The notes: generated by a model not told the origin, from the letters alone. A stretch of 64,000 nucleotides of DNA from Oreocharis arfaki (GCA_013398015.1 VZRR01010919.1:341351-405350); one strand, 5' to 3'; counted from the stretch's first letter, positions 13,701 to 28,542 are shown. A program made the numbers and translations.

Positions 13701-16700
13701 CTTTGGGGATATTAGTAGTTGAAGAGACCTTACTGAGTTTATAGTGGAGTCCATCAGCTGGGCATCAAAGGCTGTTTTTTTCTGGTCCCTCAACAGCTGA
13801 CATTAACAATATTCTCTGCAGGTGTGAATGGGGTTAAGGCAACCTTCTGTAAGTCTCCTATTTATGCAATTTTTTAATTACTTTTCTATAGGAGTTTGTA
13901 CTAGATCAGCTACAATTTTTGAGATTCTAGTTGAGGAAAAAATGTTGTAGTTTTCGATTCTATCTTTCTGGGATAATTGTGACTGAAAGCTAAAACTTGC
14001 ATTTCACCAAAGTGTGAAGGATCGTGTTGAATTTTATTGGTATTAAAAACTACAGTTACTCAAGTAATTCCAAATACTCATTCTCAACTGCTCAAAGTCC
14101 TTCAAACAAAAGCTGGTGTAATTTTTTACCTAATACAGTTTCTATTTAAAAAGCAAAAAAACTAGCTCACATACTTTAAACTTCACCTCCATTTCTACCT
14201 TAAAGTTAATGATTTTTCCATCTTTCTGGAAATTGTATTCCTCCCTCAGTTGAACTAATAAGCAAGAGTTCTTAGTTCAACTTGTTTGCTAATCATCAGT
14301 CATGTAGAGGTAATTTTTTCTCAAGATCCTTAATTGTAAGTTTCACAGTTAATATGCTGAATCTGATAATGAATTGTATCCTGGCAATTTAATGTTCTTT
14401 ATCAATTTTATGTTGTTGGAGATTTAAAAACTAAAATAACCCTGTCAGAATTCTTGCACTCAATGTCCCAGCTTGAAAACTTTCCATTTTTTATGGGCTA
14501 ATAGGGCTGTGTGTTTTCTTGTACTTTGTCAAACATCTCAGAGCAACACCACTACAATTTCAAGAATCTTAAACCACGAAAGTGCTGTCATCTGCTTTGT
14601 ATCAACATCATTTTATGGGATTTTAGCACAGAGGACAGTTTCCCAGGAAAATGAATATGCAGTTTTCGCCTGGTTTGCCCCATGAATGTCAAAGTCTAGT
14701 TTGAACTACATTATGGTTAATGGTGATGGTTTTCTGTTACCTCCGACAGAAATTTGATCCCACTTCTGTGAATGATGTTCAGAATTTTACTGCACTCCTA
14801 CATATTGCATAGTTCACTTGTTTAAGACTGAGAATGTAGTTTTTGAATCCCTTGCCTATCCTGTTTCATGAAATAAAACAAGGAATTTCATTCCCCTGGG
14901 ATTAATTGGTAGCAACAGAATTTCTACGGAATATTATGCACTCTTAAACAATACAGTACTCGTTTTAGCACAGATTCTGCAAAATTAACACACTACATAA
15001 TTCCATTTGTATAGTTCTGTCTAATGCTTGAGATGGAGGAAATATTATGCCATTTTTGTTTATTTCAGTAATTATTCAAGGATCTGAAAGAGTTCACTGG
15101 AAAAAAATCTTCAGAAGGATTTGCTGTTCCTAGCAAATCAAACTCTGCCCAGCTTGTTTTGTCATCCCTTTGTTTAAACAACCAATGATGGGTAAACAAC
15201 CAATGAGGATGTTGTTAGAAGAGGAAAATCTCAAGCAATTGCTCACCAAATGGTATGGCTCAAGGAGACAGCTTGATCCCAAGCTGTACAGGAGGGCAGA
15301 GTCTTTACAGTAGAACTAATAAAAATAGTTAATAGCTAGAGACTATAGGGATGGGTCTGTTACAAAATCAGCCAGGCAAGCATGTGTCAGTGTTAAAAGT
15401 GGTATTTCTACAGCTGCAAGGATGGTCAGCACCTCCAGTAGAGCAAGCCATCCTGCTCACCAGGCACAGTGCCAAATGACTCACTGCTCAGTTATGGACT
15501 TGCTATCTGGCATTAACCTCTTCATTTGCAAAGATTAATTTGTGTGGTTTGGCCATTTGCCTCAAGTGTCTTTTCTGTTTTAAATGTGACATCCCCAAAC
15601 CAACACCCAAAGAGTAATACCAATCCTAAGCAGAGCCAGATTTACTGGAGATCTCTCTTAAGTTTCTGTCACAGCATCATAATATTTTAATTTGTTGCTG
15701 CAGATCATCTAGGTACTGCCAAATTAAAAGTAATGGAAGAGATACTGTAGCACAACAAGTCTTGGAGAAGTTTTTGTTCAGATTTGTCTCTTCAAATTCT
15801 TTCAATAATCTACACAACACTCTTGGATTTAATGTGTTTGCTTTCTTTTCCTCTCCCTTCTAATTGTTTTTTTTTGGCCAATGCTTATCCCATCTTCTTT
15901 TCTCTCAGTAGGAATTATCTAAATCGCTTTCTCCAGACTTGGGGTTCCACTTCCACTCAGCTGGAAATCATACAAAGCAATTCTTTATCTTATGAGAAAT
16001 GTGAATGCATTTCACATGCCATGTACTCTTACTAAGAAAACATTGTGCTGCTGCACAAGGGAAATGCCTGGGAATGCTCACTGCACCCTTGTCAGTCTCT
16101 CATTTCTCTTGTCATACAATTAAGTCTTAAAGAATTTTTTTTTTGCGTAGATCGCAGATTAATTTGAAGATCACAGCTCTGAATATAATTGTGCTGATAT
16201 TTTTTTTTTTTTTTCCACCGGCTAGCCAATTTTTTCAATATTGTGAGGGAAGAGTTTCCAAGCAACTTCAGGGTGGGGGAGAATCTGCATCTAAAACTTC
16301 ATGTGTTGTGCAGAGAATTATCTCAAGAAAAATACACTCAAATGTCCTTGTAGTTATGAGGTTCCACAAGTCGCTCTGTTCTTTGGAAGACAGCAGCCTA
16401 TTCCTCTGAGTGCTGTGGACTTTCTCTGTAGGCTGATATGAGGGAAATGCCACCATCATCCTGCTTCATTCTTATTTTCTTAGTGACAGAAATTCATCTT
16501 TCTTTTATATGTGTATCACAAGAATATGCTGTTTGCCCTTCTTTTCAGTTGTAATCTGTCATAATATAAACACTACCAAAGCCCAAATCTTTTACGGTCC
16601 ATGAAACGTTTTCTGTCTCAGCCATTTTGTCACTGCAATTTTTTTCAACTAGGGGACATCAACTCTTTTGTTGATAACTTTTGTTGACTTGCCTTTTACT

Positions 16701-19158
16701 GTGAATCTTGTAAGCATTGAGTGAGAGGTGTGTAAAATAAAGTGAGGATGATCTCAGATTATAAAAACTGGAAATTAAACAAAAAGAAAAATCAGGCTAC
16801 CCTTTAAAGTCAGTTTGCCACTGGCTTTTAAAAAAAGGTAATAACACTTCTACAAATCCAAGTTGAGCTCCACCATGACTTTTTTTTTTATTTAGACATG
16901 TATTCTCAACATAAATTTCCTTCTATTTCTGGACTTTACTGCTGTGGTTTTGTTACCCTGTTCCTGTACATCCTAAGGTTCACTGCTGATAGAATCACGA
17001 GTGCAGCATTTTTCACTGCCACCACCTTATGGTCACTTGGGGTTCATAAATCAGTTCTACAGGACAAGTCAAGTGAAGCAAATAATTCAAGGCTATGGGG
17101 ATAATTCAATAATTTTTTTATTTCTGAATTTTTTATGATTTAATCTGTAAATAATCATGCCTCACTCAAAAGGAAAAATCCCTAAATAAATGTAACGTAT
17201 CTGTTTATGGTTCCCATGTAGTTTCCCTTATTAGTTCTGATAATTCCTGACAGGTCAGTCATCAGGAGGCTCCTCTCCCCTCTGTGAGCCCACAGAAACT
17301 CCTGTCTCTTTCTGCAGCTGCTCATGCAGTCCCTTGCCTGGTTTTACAGACTTCTGTCATGCAACTTATGCCTCGCTCTTTCGTTCCCTCCCTAAGCACT
17401 GGAGACAAACATCTTCCCAGCTATCTTAAAACTTGAGAGCCTTGAAATAAGAAGTCCTGAAATCCTGATTTGGCAGGTGCCCCCTTTGTCCTGCTTCCAA
17501 GGAAATACCACCATTTTCTAAAGTTGGAGTGGGCTGGATGGTTTTCCCTGATCCCTACCATTCCATTGTGCATATGTATCCTTTTGACACGTGCCAATGT
17601 TTTGGTGACCTTTCTCTTTGCCTGGTTTCCAATGCTGAAAGAGAAGTGACAAGCAAGGGTTTGCCTAATTGCATTAATAAATAATGCATTCAGTAATCTA
17701 ACAGTTTAATATCCTCAACCAGAACTAATAAGGCGCACACAGGTGATTCTTTTTAGCTGACAACCCCTCTATGTTAACTTTTCAGTCATTTTTTAAAATA
17801 ATGTTGTTATCATGAGGAAAAGAAAAAACTTGTAATTTGATTTTTTTCCATGTTTAACCTGATTTTAGAGTGAGTTATCTTAGAAGAGACAATCAGCAGT
17901 TCTGAGTCCCTGCAGAAGAAAATGAGAAAAGATATTAAAATCATGTCTAGAGTCTTTAATGGGTAGATATAAATGTGCTTATCAGTCTAGCTCCAAATCC
18001 ATCAAAGCAAAGGCACATCAAGAAGCAGAGGTCCATAAGGTCTAGATAAAAATCCCTTTCAAATATTCTGTTAGTCTATGTATATGAATTTACGTTCTTA
18101 AATAGGCTTAAATATGCACAAGGAAAATGGATTCAGCTCTGGGCTGTTATCATGAAATATTGTGGCACATCTATTAATAGAAAATAATTTCAGTATCTTG
18201 CTATCTAAAGTCCATACCTGAATAACTCAACTTTAGCACAACACTCTTAACAGTGTTAGCAGCATGATTTAGTGGGTATGGAGGGACTTGCTTTGTGCTT
18301 TCACAACATATAGGTGAATACTGGACTTCAAAAAGAGAAGATAAAGCATCCTTTTCTTCCATATGCTCATCCAGGAAAGCGTGTTTGGAAAATCTTTGTT
18401 AGAACTTCATGCAACAGATTATGTGTGGTCTCAATTATATCTAAATATTCAGGTTACACATTAAAAATGTATAAAAGAGATCCCTCTGCCATACTCACCT
18501 TAACTTTTCAAATTCACTTTATTCTGGGATGTCACAAAGATGCTAGCTGACCTGATTCAGTCAGAACTCCTTCTAAGACGAGACCTGCAGTGCCCTGGCA
18601 ATCCTACAAGTGCATCTGCATTGCGGTAATATGAAGCAATGTTCCTTGCACCTAAGTGCTGCTTTTTAGAGTGAGGTCATATATACCTGAGATACACATT
18701 CTAGAAAACCTGAGGGAAAAAAACCCCATCCATTTACCACAAGTACCTTTAAAGAGCTTCTATGCAATAAGGGACTAATAGCTTGTTTTTGCTGTCACCA
18801 AGACTCTGCCTTCTATTTCCTCGTATTCAATGCCTTTCCATTTTTCAGTCACATGCCAAATGGTATGTCTTCTCTGCCAGTCAGAATAGTATTTTCCTGC
18901 TCTGAATAGAACAGCTCACAAAGAGTTTGCATCTACAGAATTACTAGCACATGCCTATTTCAACAGTTTCTATAACAGTACAGCTACTCTGGACACTGAG
19001 TCATGAGGGCGGCCTCCCCTCACTTTCAGGTTTTGGTGAAATTTCGTGAGAGGATTCTTGGGCAAATATTTTCATTCATAGATAGGGAATGCCAAAAGCA
19101 AATTAAAGTCAGACAGCCTCTGTTCACGATCTCAAAATCTCATGAAAGTCAGAAAGAA
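10709..19158. other. Non-coding stretch, no gene recognised
   Basis: AT-rich sequence without a recognisable exon. The 154-codon minus frame at 11065-11529 has no domain character. At 15175-15206 an 18-bp unit containing 'taaacaaccaatga' occurs about 1.8 times in tandem, giving two CCAAT pentamers 18 bp apart. A T15 run lies at 16200-16214. A possible very worn CR1 3' end is at 17530-17572. Confidence 0.45.
17530..17572 (+). mobile_element. Possible worn CR1 3' end
   Basis: 'gggctggatggttttccctg' followed by 'atccctaccattccattgtg' resembles the CR1 3' end pattern 'ctggatgatctc..cccttccaaccctaccattctgtg'. The match is short and imperfect, so this is a weak call. Confidence 0.3.
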
Positions 19159-19230
19159 TATCATAGAATCATGGAACAGTTTGACTTGGAAAGGACATAA
19201 AGCATCAACCCCTTCTGCTGAGACACTGAA
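19158..19230 (-). mobile_element. CR1 LINE 3'-end fragment
   Basis: Read on the + strand it begins 'atcatagaatcatggaacag' and continues 'tttgacttggaaaggacata' and 'aagcatcaacccc'. This is the reverse complement of the CR1 3' terminus, including the terminal repeat units, followed by the conserved 'ggttggaagggacctt..gatcat..ccaacccc' block in worn form. The chance frame 19003-19200 ends inside it. Confidence 0.82.
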
Positions 19231-22200
19231 GGAAAGGAATAATCATGTTCTGCAGTTAAAGACCAACTTTACAAAAATAATTTCTGGTTTTTTATACTAT
19301 TTTTAAATATTGTGCTATTGTATTTCTTCTGACAATACTGAGAAGCAGCCTGTAGTGCTTAACATTTGAATGTGGCTATTGCCAACTGGCTACTGCTCCT
19401 ACATTCCTTTTTATAATGTTATTTGCATATGCATACCATTTCTCTATTAACTATTCCAAAATATATTGTCACCCTGTATAAGTAATCCAAAGAGGGCACT
19501 CTTAAGTGTTAACAACCAAGAAAGTCAACTGCACAAAACCCCACGTCCCGTCAAGCCTTATGTCTTGCACAAGAGGTAGTGGGTTTTCACTAATTTTCCT
19601 TTGAAATACTGCTATAATACTACAGATCAAAAGAAAACCTAGAAGGAAAGACCTAAAAAACCAGACAGCAGAGATCTGAAGCTGATGGGAGCCACTCTCT
19701 GCTGTGACTTTTTTCCTACAAAGCATTGGTACAAAATAAGTTAGCAGTGCTATTCAGAAAAAAAAAACTCTAGTGATGCTATGTAAGGTTGTTTTCTGAC
19801 AGAACAGCCTTTCATAAAAGCAACATAAAACCTGGGAGTTTCATAGTGGAAATGGAAACTAATAGTTTGTTCAGTATTAAATTTGTAGTTGGTTTTCTTT
19901 TAAAACTCTAGGCTAAAGTTGCTCTTACGAACTTCCAGATATTTAATTTACTTTACTTTTTCTACTCTCATCTTCATCTTAAAATCCCATTATAATTTAA
20001 CATGCAGCTTTTATGCACTCACAAATTGACTATTCATCTCGTATAACTCTGGGGATATGTCCCAGAGGAAGGGAGAACACAGGCCCTGAAGCTTTCTGGG
20101 ACAGACAGTTCAGAGCCCAAGAGCTCGCAGCCATGGGGAGAGCAATGGCAGCTTTGTTTCCTGTATGATAATACAAGCCCCTCCACAGAGAGTAAAAGGA
20201 AACAAGGGGAAGAAAAATATAGGAAAGGAAGGCACATAAAAGCAAGACAGCATGGGAAAAGGGGCAGCAGAGGAGAATATGTATGCCATGGTGAAAATCT
20301 GGGGGAGGGTTACAGGAAGGAGAAAAGGGGATTAGAATGTAAGGGAGTGGAGTAAGGAAAAGAGGAGATGGGAAGGAAAAACAGGTTTCAAGTTTCAATG
20401 GTGAAGTGTACCACTGCTATAAATACTCTGAGAACTATAAGAGAAGTAAGAAGAACAGTCTGTGATCTGGTGTTCGGGAGTCAGACAGACCTGAATAAAG
20501 GGAAAATTAATCACTCATGAAAAACAAATACTTTATTCAAAGCACAGAATAAAAATAAATAGTCACATTGCTCACTAGATACCTTGTGCATGCAAGGCAG
20601 GTACAAGTCTTTATCTATAAACCACTTGGTTAACCTATTATTATCTTTTGACTGTTGGGCTCTGAGAAGTAATATTGAGAAGGGAATAGGAGACAAGTCT
20701 TGTGTACCATGTCAGAGCCAATGGTCTGTTCAAAGCTTAGCTGCTGACATTATAAGTTGCAAGCTGGCCAAATGGCAGCTATGCCATTTGCCTTCTTTTT
20801 GCCTTCTCCCTCCCTTCTCCCCATGCTTTTTAAGGCTAGAAATTGCACAGCAAATAGACACACCAGAAGGATTTATTTACGGAGACCACACTTTCATACA
20901 TCCTCGTTGGTTTCCATTCCTTCTGAGAACACAAAGTAGGTGTTACAGAAGGTCAATATCTTCTGAGAATAGTTCAATAATATTCTGGCCTCTCTGCTAG
21001 GTGTCCTGTACCCCTAGACACTCAACAAACAGCAAGACAGTTTGTTAGAGAGTGCTTTTTATTTCACCTTGAGAACTATGGTGTATTTTGGAGTGAATAT
21101 TTGTTTCTACACACATAACTCCCACATTTAACATTGCATATTTGAAGGGGGGGGGGCAGAAGTGTCAAAAAGTATAGATTCTAAATCCATTTATTCTTAC
21201 TGTACTGGTGTTACACCATATTTCAAAACATTGTGTTAACATGCAGCTGCTGAGCTGCACAGTTTTTAATGCTCAGCTTTCCCATATTTCAATGGGGTCA
21301 AGAGAAAAGGAAGAGAAAATTAAATAGTTATCTTCAAAGCCCACCTTGCATAGAGCCAATATGTGACCTGAAGCCTGCTTTGGGAGAGTTGATGAATAAA
21401 AAGGCTGAGAGTTGCTTATATTATTTCTTACAGTAAAGTTAAATGAATTATGTAATTAAATATATGCAAATAAAGATTATGATACTAGCATTGGGTATGT
21501 AGACAGATACAGTGCATTTTCATAACATTGTTATATGACCTCAAACCACAGCATTATGCACAGCCTTGTATATTGGAGTATCTGTCTGGCCTGAAACATG
21601 TGAACACTTCTATATTATTTGAAGAACTCAGGACATAAGGAACCAAGTAAACATTAGAATATGCATTATGTAAAAATATTTTCAGATAAATGTTTGTTGC
21701 AACTCTTCATCTTTGTTAGCAGAGACATGCTGTTAAAGTGCAGTCAGTCGGGCTAGTTTCAGAGTCTGAAAGATATTGAGCACTGGGAGAGAAAAATGTT
21801 ATAACTTTTATGTCCTAACCATAATATAGCAATCAGTGAAGCTATAATTTAATTCTACAAAATATGATTATACGTTTTGCCTAGAGTCAGATGAGTTCAT
21901 TCAGATGAATCTTTCATTCCAAGAATGCCTTGAATGTGCCTGAATGTTTCTAGATGAGGTTCTTGTTATTCTGTTCACTCTTGCACCAAAATAAAGCATA
22001 AATCACAAATATCTGTGTATAGCAGAAGTCTTCATCACCTACAACCACTATCTCTATTTTATTAAAAAATGAAAGAGCTGTAATTGCTAAGTGACATTCA
22101 AGTTATTATCAGAGACAATAGGATGAATATCACACTAAGATTTCTTTGTTCACTTCACAGACTCATACAGACACCTGACCATCATTATAGTAAATTACCA

Positions 22201-25200
22201 AAACTGAGAGTCTTTGTCATTTTAATGCACAAGCCTTTTTTTATAGCATTTTTTTGCCTTTTTCAGTCCCAGGAATATGAACTGCATCATACCACCTTTA
22301 GAGCACTTTCTTGTTTTTTTCTCTGGCTCTATGAACAAAGGAGAAAGTTTGAAAATGTAAAGTTTTGTAAGGCTTTGTGTAGATAGAAAAACATCCTTGC
22401 CTGAAAGATACTTTCTGCATGACTGGTGTGGTAGACAGAGACATCACCGAAGTCAGAGATGAGTCCTGTTCAGCTAAGGACTGGCAATATGTTACTCCAC
22501 TTGTGCAGGTGACAGGGAAACAGAAAAGTCTGTTATCAGATGAAATACTATGGAAAGAGACAGATGGAACAAGCTGCAAAAAATAAGAAAAGGTGTCTGT
22601 GTAAGTTGATCTTATTAGGTATGCTTACAGTAATTGAAAAACGGGTTTTATTGTCTAAGGGGAAGTTTGAGGTAATTAAGAGATGTTAATATGCACTGAA
22701 AATGATGGTGTGTCCCAGAAGGAAAAAAAGAGAAGACTTATGAGCAACATCAAATGAGGTTCCTGAGTGCAAGCAGGTAGCTAGAAATTCAGAGGAGAAT
22801 GGAAAGGATGAGGTTTCTATCTTCTCTGATTTCAGTCCCTTGACTAAGTCAGAAAAATTTCAGAGATTTTAAACTGAATTATTCAGATGAGCAAGAGAAA
22901 GAAGCATCATTGCTCCTGGCAAAACTTCATGTTAATTATAAGATAAACTTTGGGGACTGAAAATCCATGAATGGTTTAGTAGAAAAGTTATGATGGCAAG
23001 GGAAAAAAATGCCCATGCAAGAAGAGCTTTGCAAGTGGGACTTGCCGAATCGTTGAACCACATTTTTGTTCCCTTTGCTTTTCATGACGTATTAACACAT
23101 TCTGTAGCGCTGGGGATCAGTGTGTTTTTCATATACTACTTCAATGAAGCGATTTGAGGGAGTATCTGAAATTTAAATTCCGGTGTAAATCAGAGACTTT
23201 CACCTCCTTTGCCTTTCTGTAAGTGAAATTACAAGTGAAATCTGGCAAGCCAAGGACATGGCCAACATAGAGATGAGTAGCTCGCATGTTCAAACCAGGA
23301 TTCTTTCTGCTCATCAGTTGTCATAAGAAGCTTTGATCATATACTTTCTGTATGCATACTGGCCCATGCCTGAGTCATAGTATAGGGAATCAATCTTCTT
23401 TTCTACTTTCCCTCTGAAGCCATATTAGGTACTGAATTATGAGAACTTTCCAACTTCCAACATTTCATACACTACTAAGCTAAGCTGATTGCAAACAAAA
23501 TTAATCAAACAGTCTACATGAATAGAACATATATATTCTTGCCATAAGAATAACTAATTTGGGATAATTCTGACCATTCCTTCAATAGGCCAAAATGCTA
23601 TCTTCTGGAAGGGATAAGTCATCATTGCTATTCACCAGTAAACTGAAGGAACCTGCAGTACCTCAGCTAAATAAAATAAAAAATATGGATTTGATAGCTA
23701 CCTCTGGGGCTATCACAAACATCTCTTTTGTGCTATTGTGTAGGTGTGTATGAAAAATTATTCCTCTGGAAAACATATGCTACTTTTATTCTAAATACTT
23801 ACTCATAAGCTGTATTACATTAATAGGCACCTCATATAGCCAGAAGCATTTAAATACTACACTCTCTAATTCTGTGTAGCAAAATGTAAATTTATTAGTA
23901 ACTTCGAACAGGATTCTGACACAGAGCTTGAATTTCTATTTCCCTAAGCAGGAGGTAGAAAAAGAGTAGGTGTGGCCACCAACCATAAGCACAAGGCTTT
24001 GAGGCCGTTATTTTTGTTCACTGATCCCAGTGGCTGCTCTGCAAAACGCATGTTAGCTCCTGTTCTCCCCTGTGCAGATCATGGAAGGTTTTAGGGAGTA
24101 GAGTGGGAATTAATCTTCTTAACTTCCTCAGAAATAACTGCTGCTTTCCACCGAGAGAGCAACAAACACAGGTTTTTCAAGGACTCGTGTCAGTACACCC
24201 CATTCTTCAGCCTACTGTGGCTGACTGCTTGAGGAAGTACTTGCATTACTCCCTAAAATGTTAGGTGCTATCAGAAGCTGTCTACCAGAGGTGAAATAAA
24301 ACACTTTCAAAAGCAAAAGCCTTTATTTGAATATCAGTTAAAGGGAAGTTAATCAAAATTAACATAACTACTTTAGATTTAACAATATTCAGACAAAGTG
24401 TGCAATTATCAGATGCTCAATATTCCTGGTTCATGATCTTTCATTTTAATTATCTCTATTCATGGAAGTTACTCCATTTAAAGTACATTCTGATGTCAGA
24501 CACTGTGCATTAAACAGTTATTAAAGATCTAAAACTGCGAGATAGCCACTAAATCAGATGATCTGTCAGTGACTTGAAGCAGCAATTGTCCAGAAAATAA
24601 AAAGGAAACGTCATTGCAAGGAATGCCAAGACAACACTGAAGGAAATACTGCTCAAAAAATGGTTTACTTCAGACATTTTCCTGTAAGAGTTGCAAATAT
24701 AATTATTCTTCTCCAAAGGCTTTACGTTTAATGTACACAAAAATTGTGCAAGTGGTTTAAAAAGGCTTTGCATTTTAATGGCCCTTCAACTTTGAATTAA
24801 AGAACCACATGGATTTGGGATTTTTACCCTTTGTTTCATGTTTCCTCTGTGGTCTGAGATAATTTCATCACTTGCATGTCGAGTTGGTGGTATTTAGCTT
24901 TCATTTTTAATCAAGCACAAGAAAACTGTCTTTATTTTAAATCTCAGTAACAGTACAAATATGTAAACAACTCTTAATATAGGTATCTTCTTTCTAGGTG
25001 TTAACCTCACTACTCAGACTAAAGACATGCTAAGTTTGGCTAATGACATGCACTATTAATCAAAATTATAATAAAAATAAGAAATAGAGTTTTTAATACC
25101 CATTCTACCTTATCACAAGTATTGAAAATTTGAAGAATGACAAAGGAATAGGATTATCTGTGAATTTCAAGTAAAGCTAAAAAAACATATATTTTGTATT

Positions 25201-27007
25201 TGTTTGGAAGAGAAGTTGCAGTAAATTATATTTTCCTCAGAGTATTTGTTAATTAGTATGAGAGAGATATTTGTATCAGCTATCTTGTGAAAATTAAATC
25301 GGTTACATTTTAAAAGTGATTAGTATTTAGCATGGATTCTGGATCTTTTTACTCTTAGCAATTCAGTATAGTTTTACATAGACCGTCCTGTCAGCAGTTT
25401 TGCTGTAATAACAGGCTGAGACACATGGTCTTCTGCATTTATGAAACAACTGAATATTTTGTCATTCCCTATTAAAAACAGCACGAGCACAGGAAGATTT
25501 TAAGCAGACAAATGCTAAAATCCTGAAGCAGTCTTGAAGTGCTTTCTTTTTTTCCCCTCTTACTTTCATTAAGGTGAACAGAGTAGTCATGGGGTGCAGT
25601 TGAAGCTACTACCACTAAACCCAGCAGCTGGATCACAGTAAAGGATTCGAATCAAAGACATCAAGGTTGAGTCATGGTGAGTTGATTTTTTGATCACTAA
25701 GAAAATCTATATAATTTGGAAAGTAAGAAAAGAAGATTATGTGGAAAAGCCAGGTATAAGTAAAAATAAACCAAAAAAAAGAAAAACAGTACTGTATCTT
25801 TCTTGACATGGTAATAAAACTAGAGAAATAATCTCAGTGAGAAGCGTGTGCACCATGTTCAGTTAGTCTTGTACATCAGGACAACACATTTGCTATCTTT
25901 CTGTTGAAGTAATACAATAAAAATCAATGCTTCTTGAGTTCATAAAACTGATCTCCAAAATTCGTGTACCAAGGAGTCTTTTTTTGCTTCCTTCGGATAA
26001 TTTATATTATGTAGTATTTCAAAAGAATATTAAGCAAAAGGGAATTTCATTAACTGCTTTTAATATTGGACGGGTATATTCTGGAAAGGAAGCAAAACAA
26101 AATCAAAGCATTTCACACCTTTGCCGGAACCAAAATGTATTTATCTATTTAAATCTTTATGCATTAAATCTGAAAGAATGATCAATAAATAGTGATGGTC
26201 CATCTTTACCAGTGCTGACTGTCCAGCATACTGAAAGACAGACAACATAGTGACTTTTCTTGATGTTTTTTCTTCAGTCTTAGAATGAATTGGCTGATGA
26301 AAATATCTGTCCAGAAAAGCGCTGTGCTTTTTAAAGAAGAGTCCAAAACAAATCTATTTTCCAGTTCTACCATTTTTTATTGTTGTCCATCTGTGTGCTA
26401 GCTAGAATTTCATGCTGCCAAATCTGATTGTGGGATGAAAGTCATAATTGTATAACTTTGCCCACGGGAAAAGTATTGCACAAGATGTAATCTTCTTCAT
26501 TCATCAATCCCTTGTACTGAAATTGTGTGTTCTACAAAAGAAAGAAAAATTTTTTAAAAATCAAGTCTCCAGGGAACTCACCAAAACTCTAACTCAATTT
26601 CTTCAGCTAAATCAGAGCAGCTCAGGGCATTTTCCACCTGCAGACCCCAATATAATTTCAAGAAAACTGTATTCATATTGCTATGGTGGATCCTTAGGGA
26701 AGCAATTGCCACCAGTGAGAGTCATTCCTTTTTTTCTCTGCTATTTCCTACTCTTAATTTTCACAGAGGGACCCAACAAGGAACTGAACAACAAACTAGC
26801 TTAGAACACCTGCCCCTGTCTTGAATGGGTCTTGGCAGAGACTGTGCAGTTACTGTGCGAGAAGTACAGTGTGGTGGCACATGTCACACTGCAGAGGCCA
26901 CCCCCGTGGGGACGTCTGCCAGGGAGGCTCTGCTGCTTCTCTCCCCAGGTAGCCACTGAGCAGCTTTCCCTTTCTCTTTTCTTTTTCCCTTGTGGCTTTC
27001 CTTTGCT

Positions 27008-27031
27008 CCCTCTTTTCCCCGCCCCCCGCCC
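27008..27031 (-). other. Canonical G-quadruplex motif on the minus strand
   Basis: On the + strand the C tracts are ccc (27008-27010), cccc (27017-27020), cccccc (27022-27027) and ccc (27029-27031), separated by 6, 1 and 1 bases. On the minus strand this satisfies the usual rule of four G tracts of at least three with loops of 1-7. It sits at the end of a roughly 80-bp pyrimidine-rich tract (26960-27031) in a locally GC-rich patch. No transcript is evident from sequence alone. Confidence 0.6.
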
Positions 27032-28445
27032 AGAAAAGGGAGTTTTCACTACTAGCGTCAGTGTGTGTAATCAGCCATGAACCTTCCAATAAGTCTGTGT
27101 ACAGAAACCGGTGCAAGAAATAAATAAGAACACAATGTGATCACTCTTTAAAAATTCATCTTGACATTCCTTAGGACTAGTGTAACTACAACAGCTTAAT
27201 GAATTCACTGGCAAGTGATATCTTGACGTTGAACAAACGCTTTCGCTTCAGATATACCCTGAGGATAGAATTTTTCTCCATGAGTTATATTCCATCTCTG
27301 CTATTTCACCCAGCATTTTCTGTTTGTAATGTAGCTACCATGGCTAACAGCTAGGAATGCAATGGAAAAAGTGGGAAAATGGAAAATATATATTGCATAC
27401 AGTCCCATATATCATGTAAAGCTGCAGATTTCAGGGTAAACAAGCATGTCCTTCTCTCACTTTTTACTGCTACTGAGTCTAAAGAAGAATCAAATATTTG
27501 CCATACAAACAATTCTGGGGAACAACATGAAATAAAAATCCCATACTGCTTTTATCAAAGTCTGGTGACTTAAGGGAACTGTATAAACTAAATAATATTT
27601 ATCATGCTTTTTTTTAAAAGGTACTTACTGCAGACTTCTCACTGGGGAGATGAAAACACGCAGGTGCAATTAGAAAATGATTCAGTTGGAAGCAGGTGAA
27701 GTTATATGCCCCCAGAAACCAATCATTGTTTAAAAGAAAATATAAACTAATGCACTGTTATTCTTCCATTCTTTTATTACTTGCTGTTAAAATAATCATG
27801 TGCACCCTAGTATTTTAAAACCTAAACTTGAATAAGTTATACTACTCAAAATATATTTTAAAAAGAGCTTCAAAGTTAACTCAGTTGATCTTTTTTAAGC
27901 AATATACTTGATTTAAAGGTAGTTCTGGGCAAGAGCTTGTATAGTTTCCAATACAAGGAGACTGCAATACTTTCTGAACTGCAATTCTTTCTTTAGGAGA
28001 ATACATGTGGCGTGTAATAAAGGAGGCCATAAGTGAAGAGACACAAAAAAGAGGAAACATCACAGGAATGCTGAAATGGTTGTTTTCATCAAACAGATTA
28101 ACTCGAGCCAAATTGAAAGCAGTCTGGCAGACTTAAAATATGATGTTAGCAAGAATATTTGGTGACTATAAGTAAAAATGTAAACATCAGTCTTCAGCAG
28201 TCTCCAGCATTTTATGATGACAGTTTAGAACTTCTGGGAGTGCAAATAATAGAAGCTAACTCCAAGTATCCTATCACAGCTGCCTATAGTCAGTAGAGCT
28301 TTCCAATAGAATGAAGAAATTTAGGATAATCCTTGTAAATTTCACTGGAAATACAGGAACATGAAGTTCTTATTACAGACATCTAGATTAGATGCCTAAA
28401 ATTGGAATATAAAAAACACTAATTCATATTTTATTAATTTGCTTT

Positions 28446-28542
28446 GGTTGATTTTTTTGGTTGGTTAGTTTTTTGTGGGGGTTTTTGGGTTTGGGTTTTT
28501 TGTTTGGTTTCTGGGGGGGGGTTGTTGGGTTTTTTGGCGGGG
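28446..28542 (+). repeat. G/T-rich low-complexity block
   Basis: About 100 bases made almost only of G and T, with G tracts of 5, 3, 3, 9, 3 and 4 separated by T-rich spacers; C is nearly absent. The spacers are partly longer than 7 bases, so G-quadruplex formation is possible only with long loops or by using the G9 run twice. It is not a vertebrate telomere (TTAGGG) array. Confidence 0.75.
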
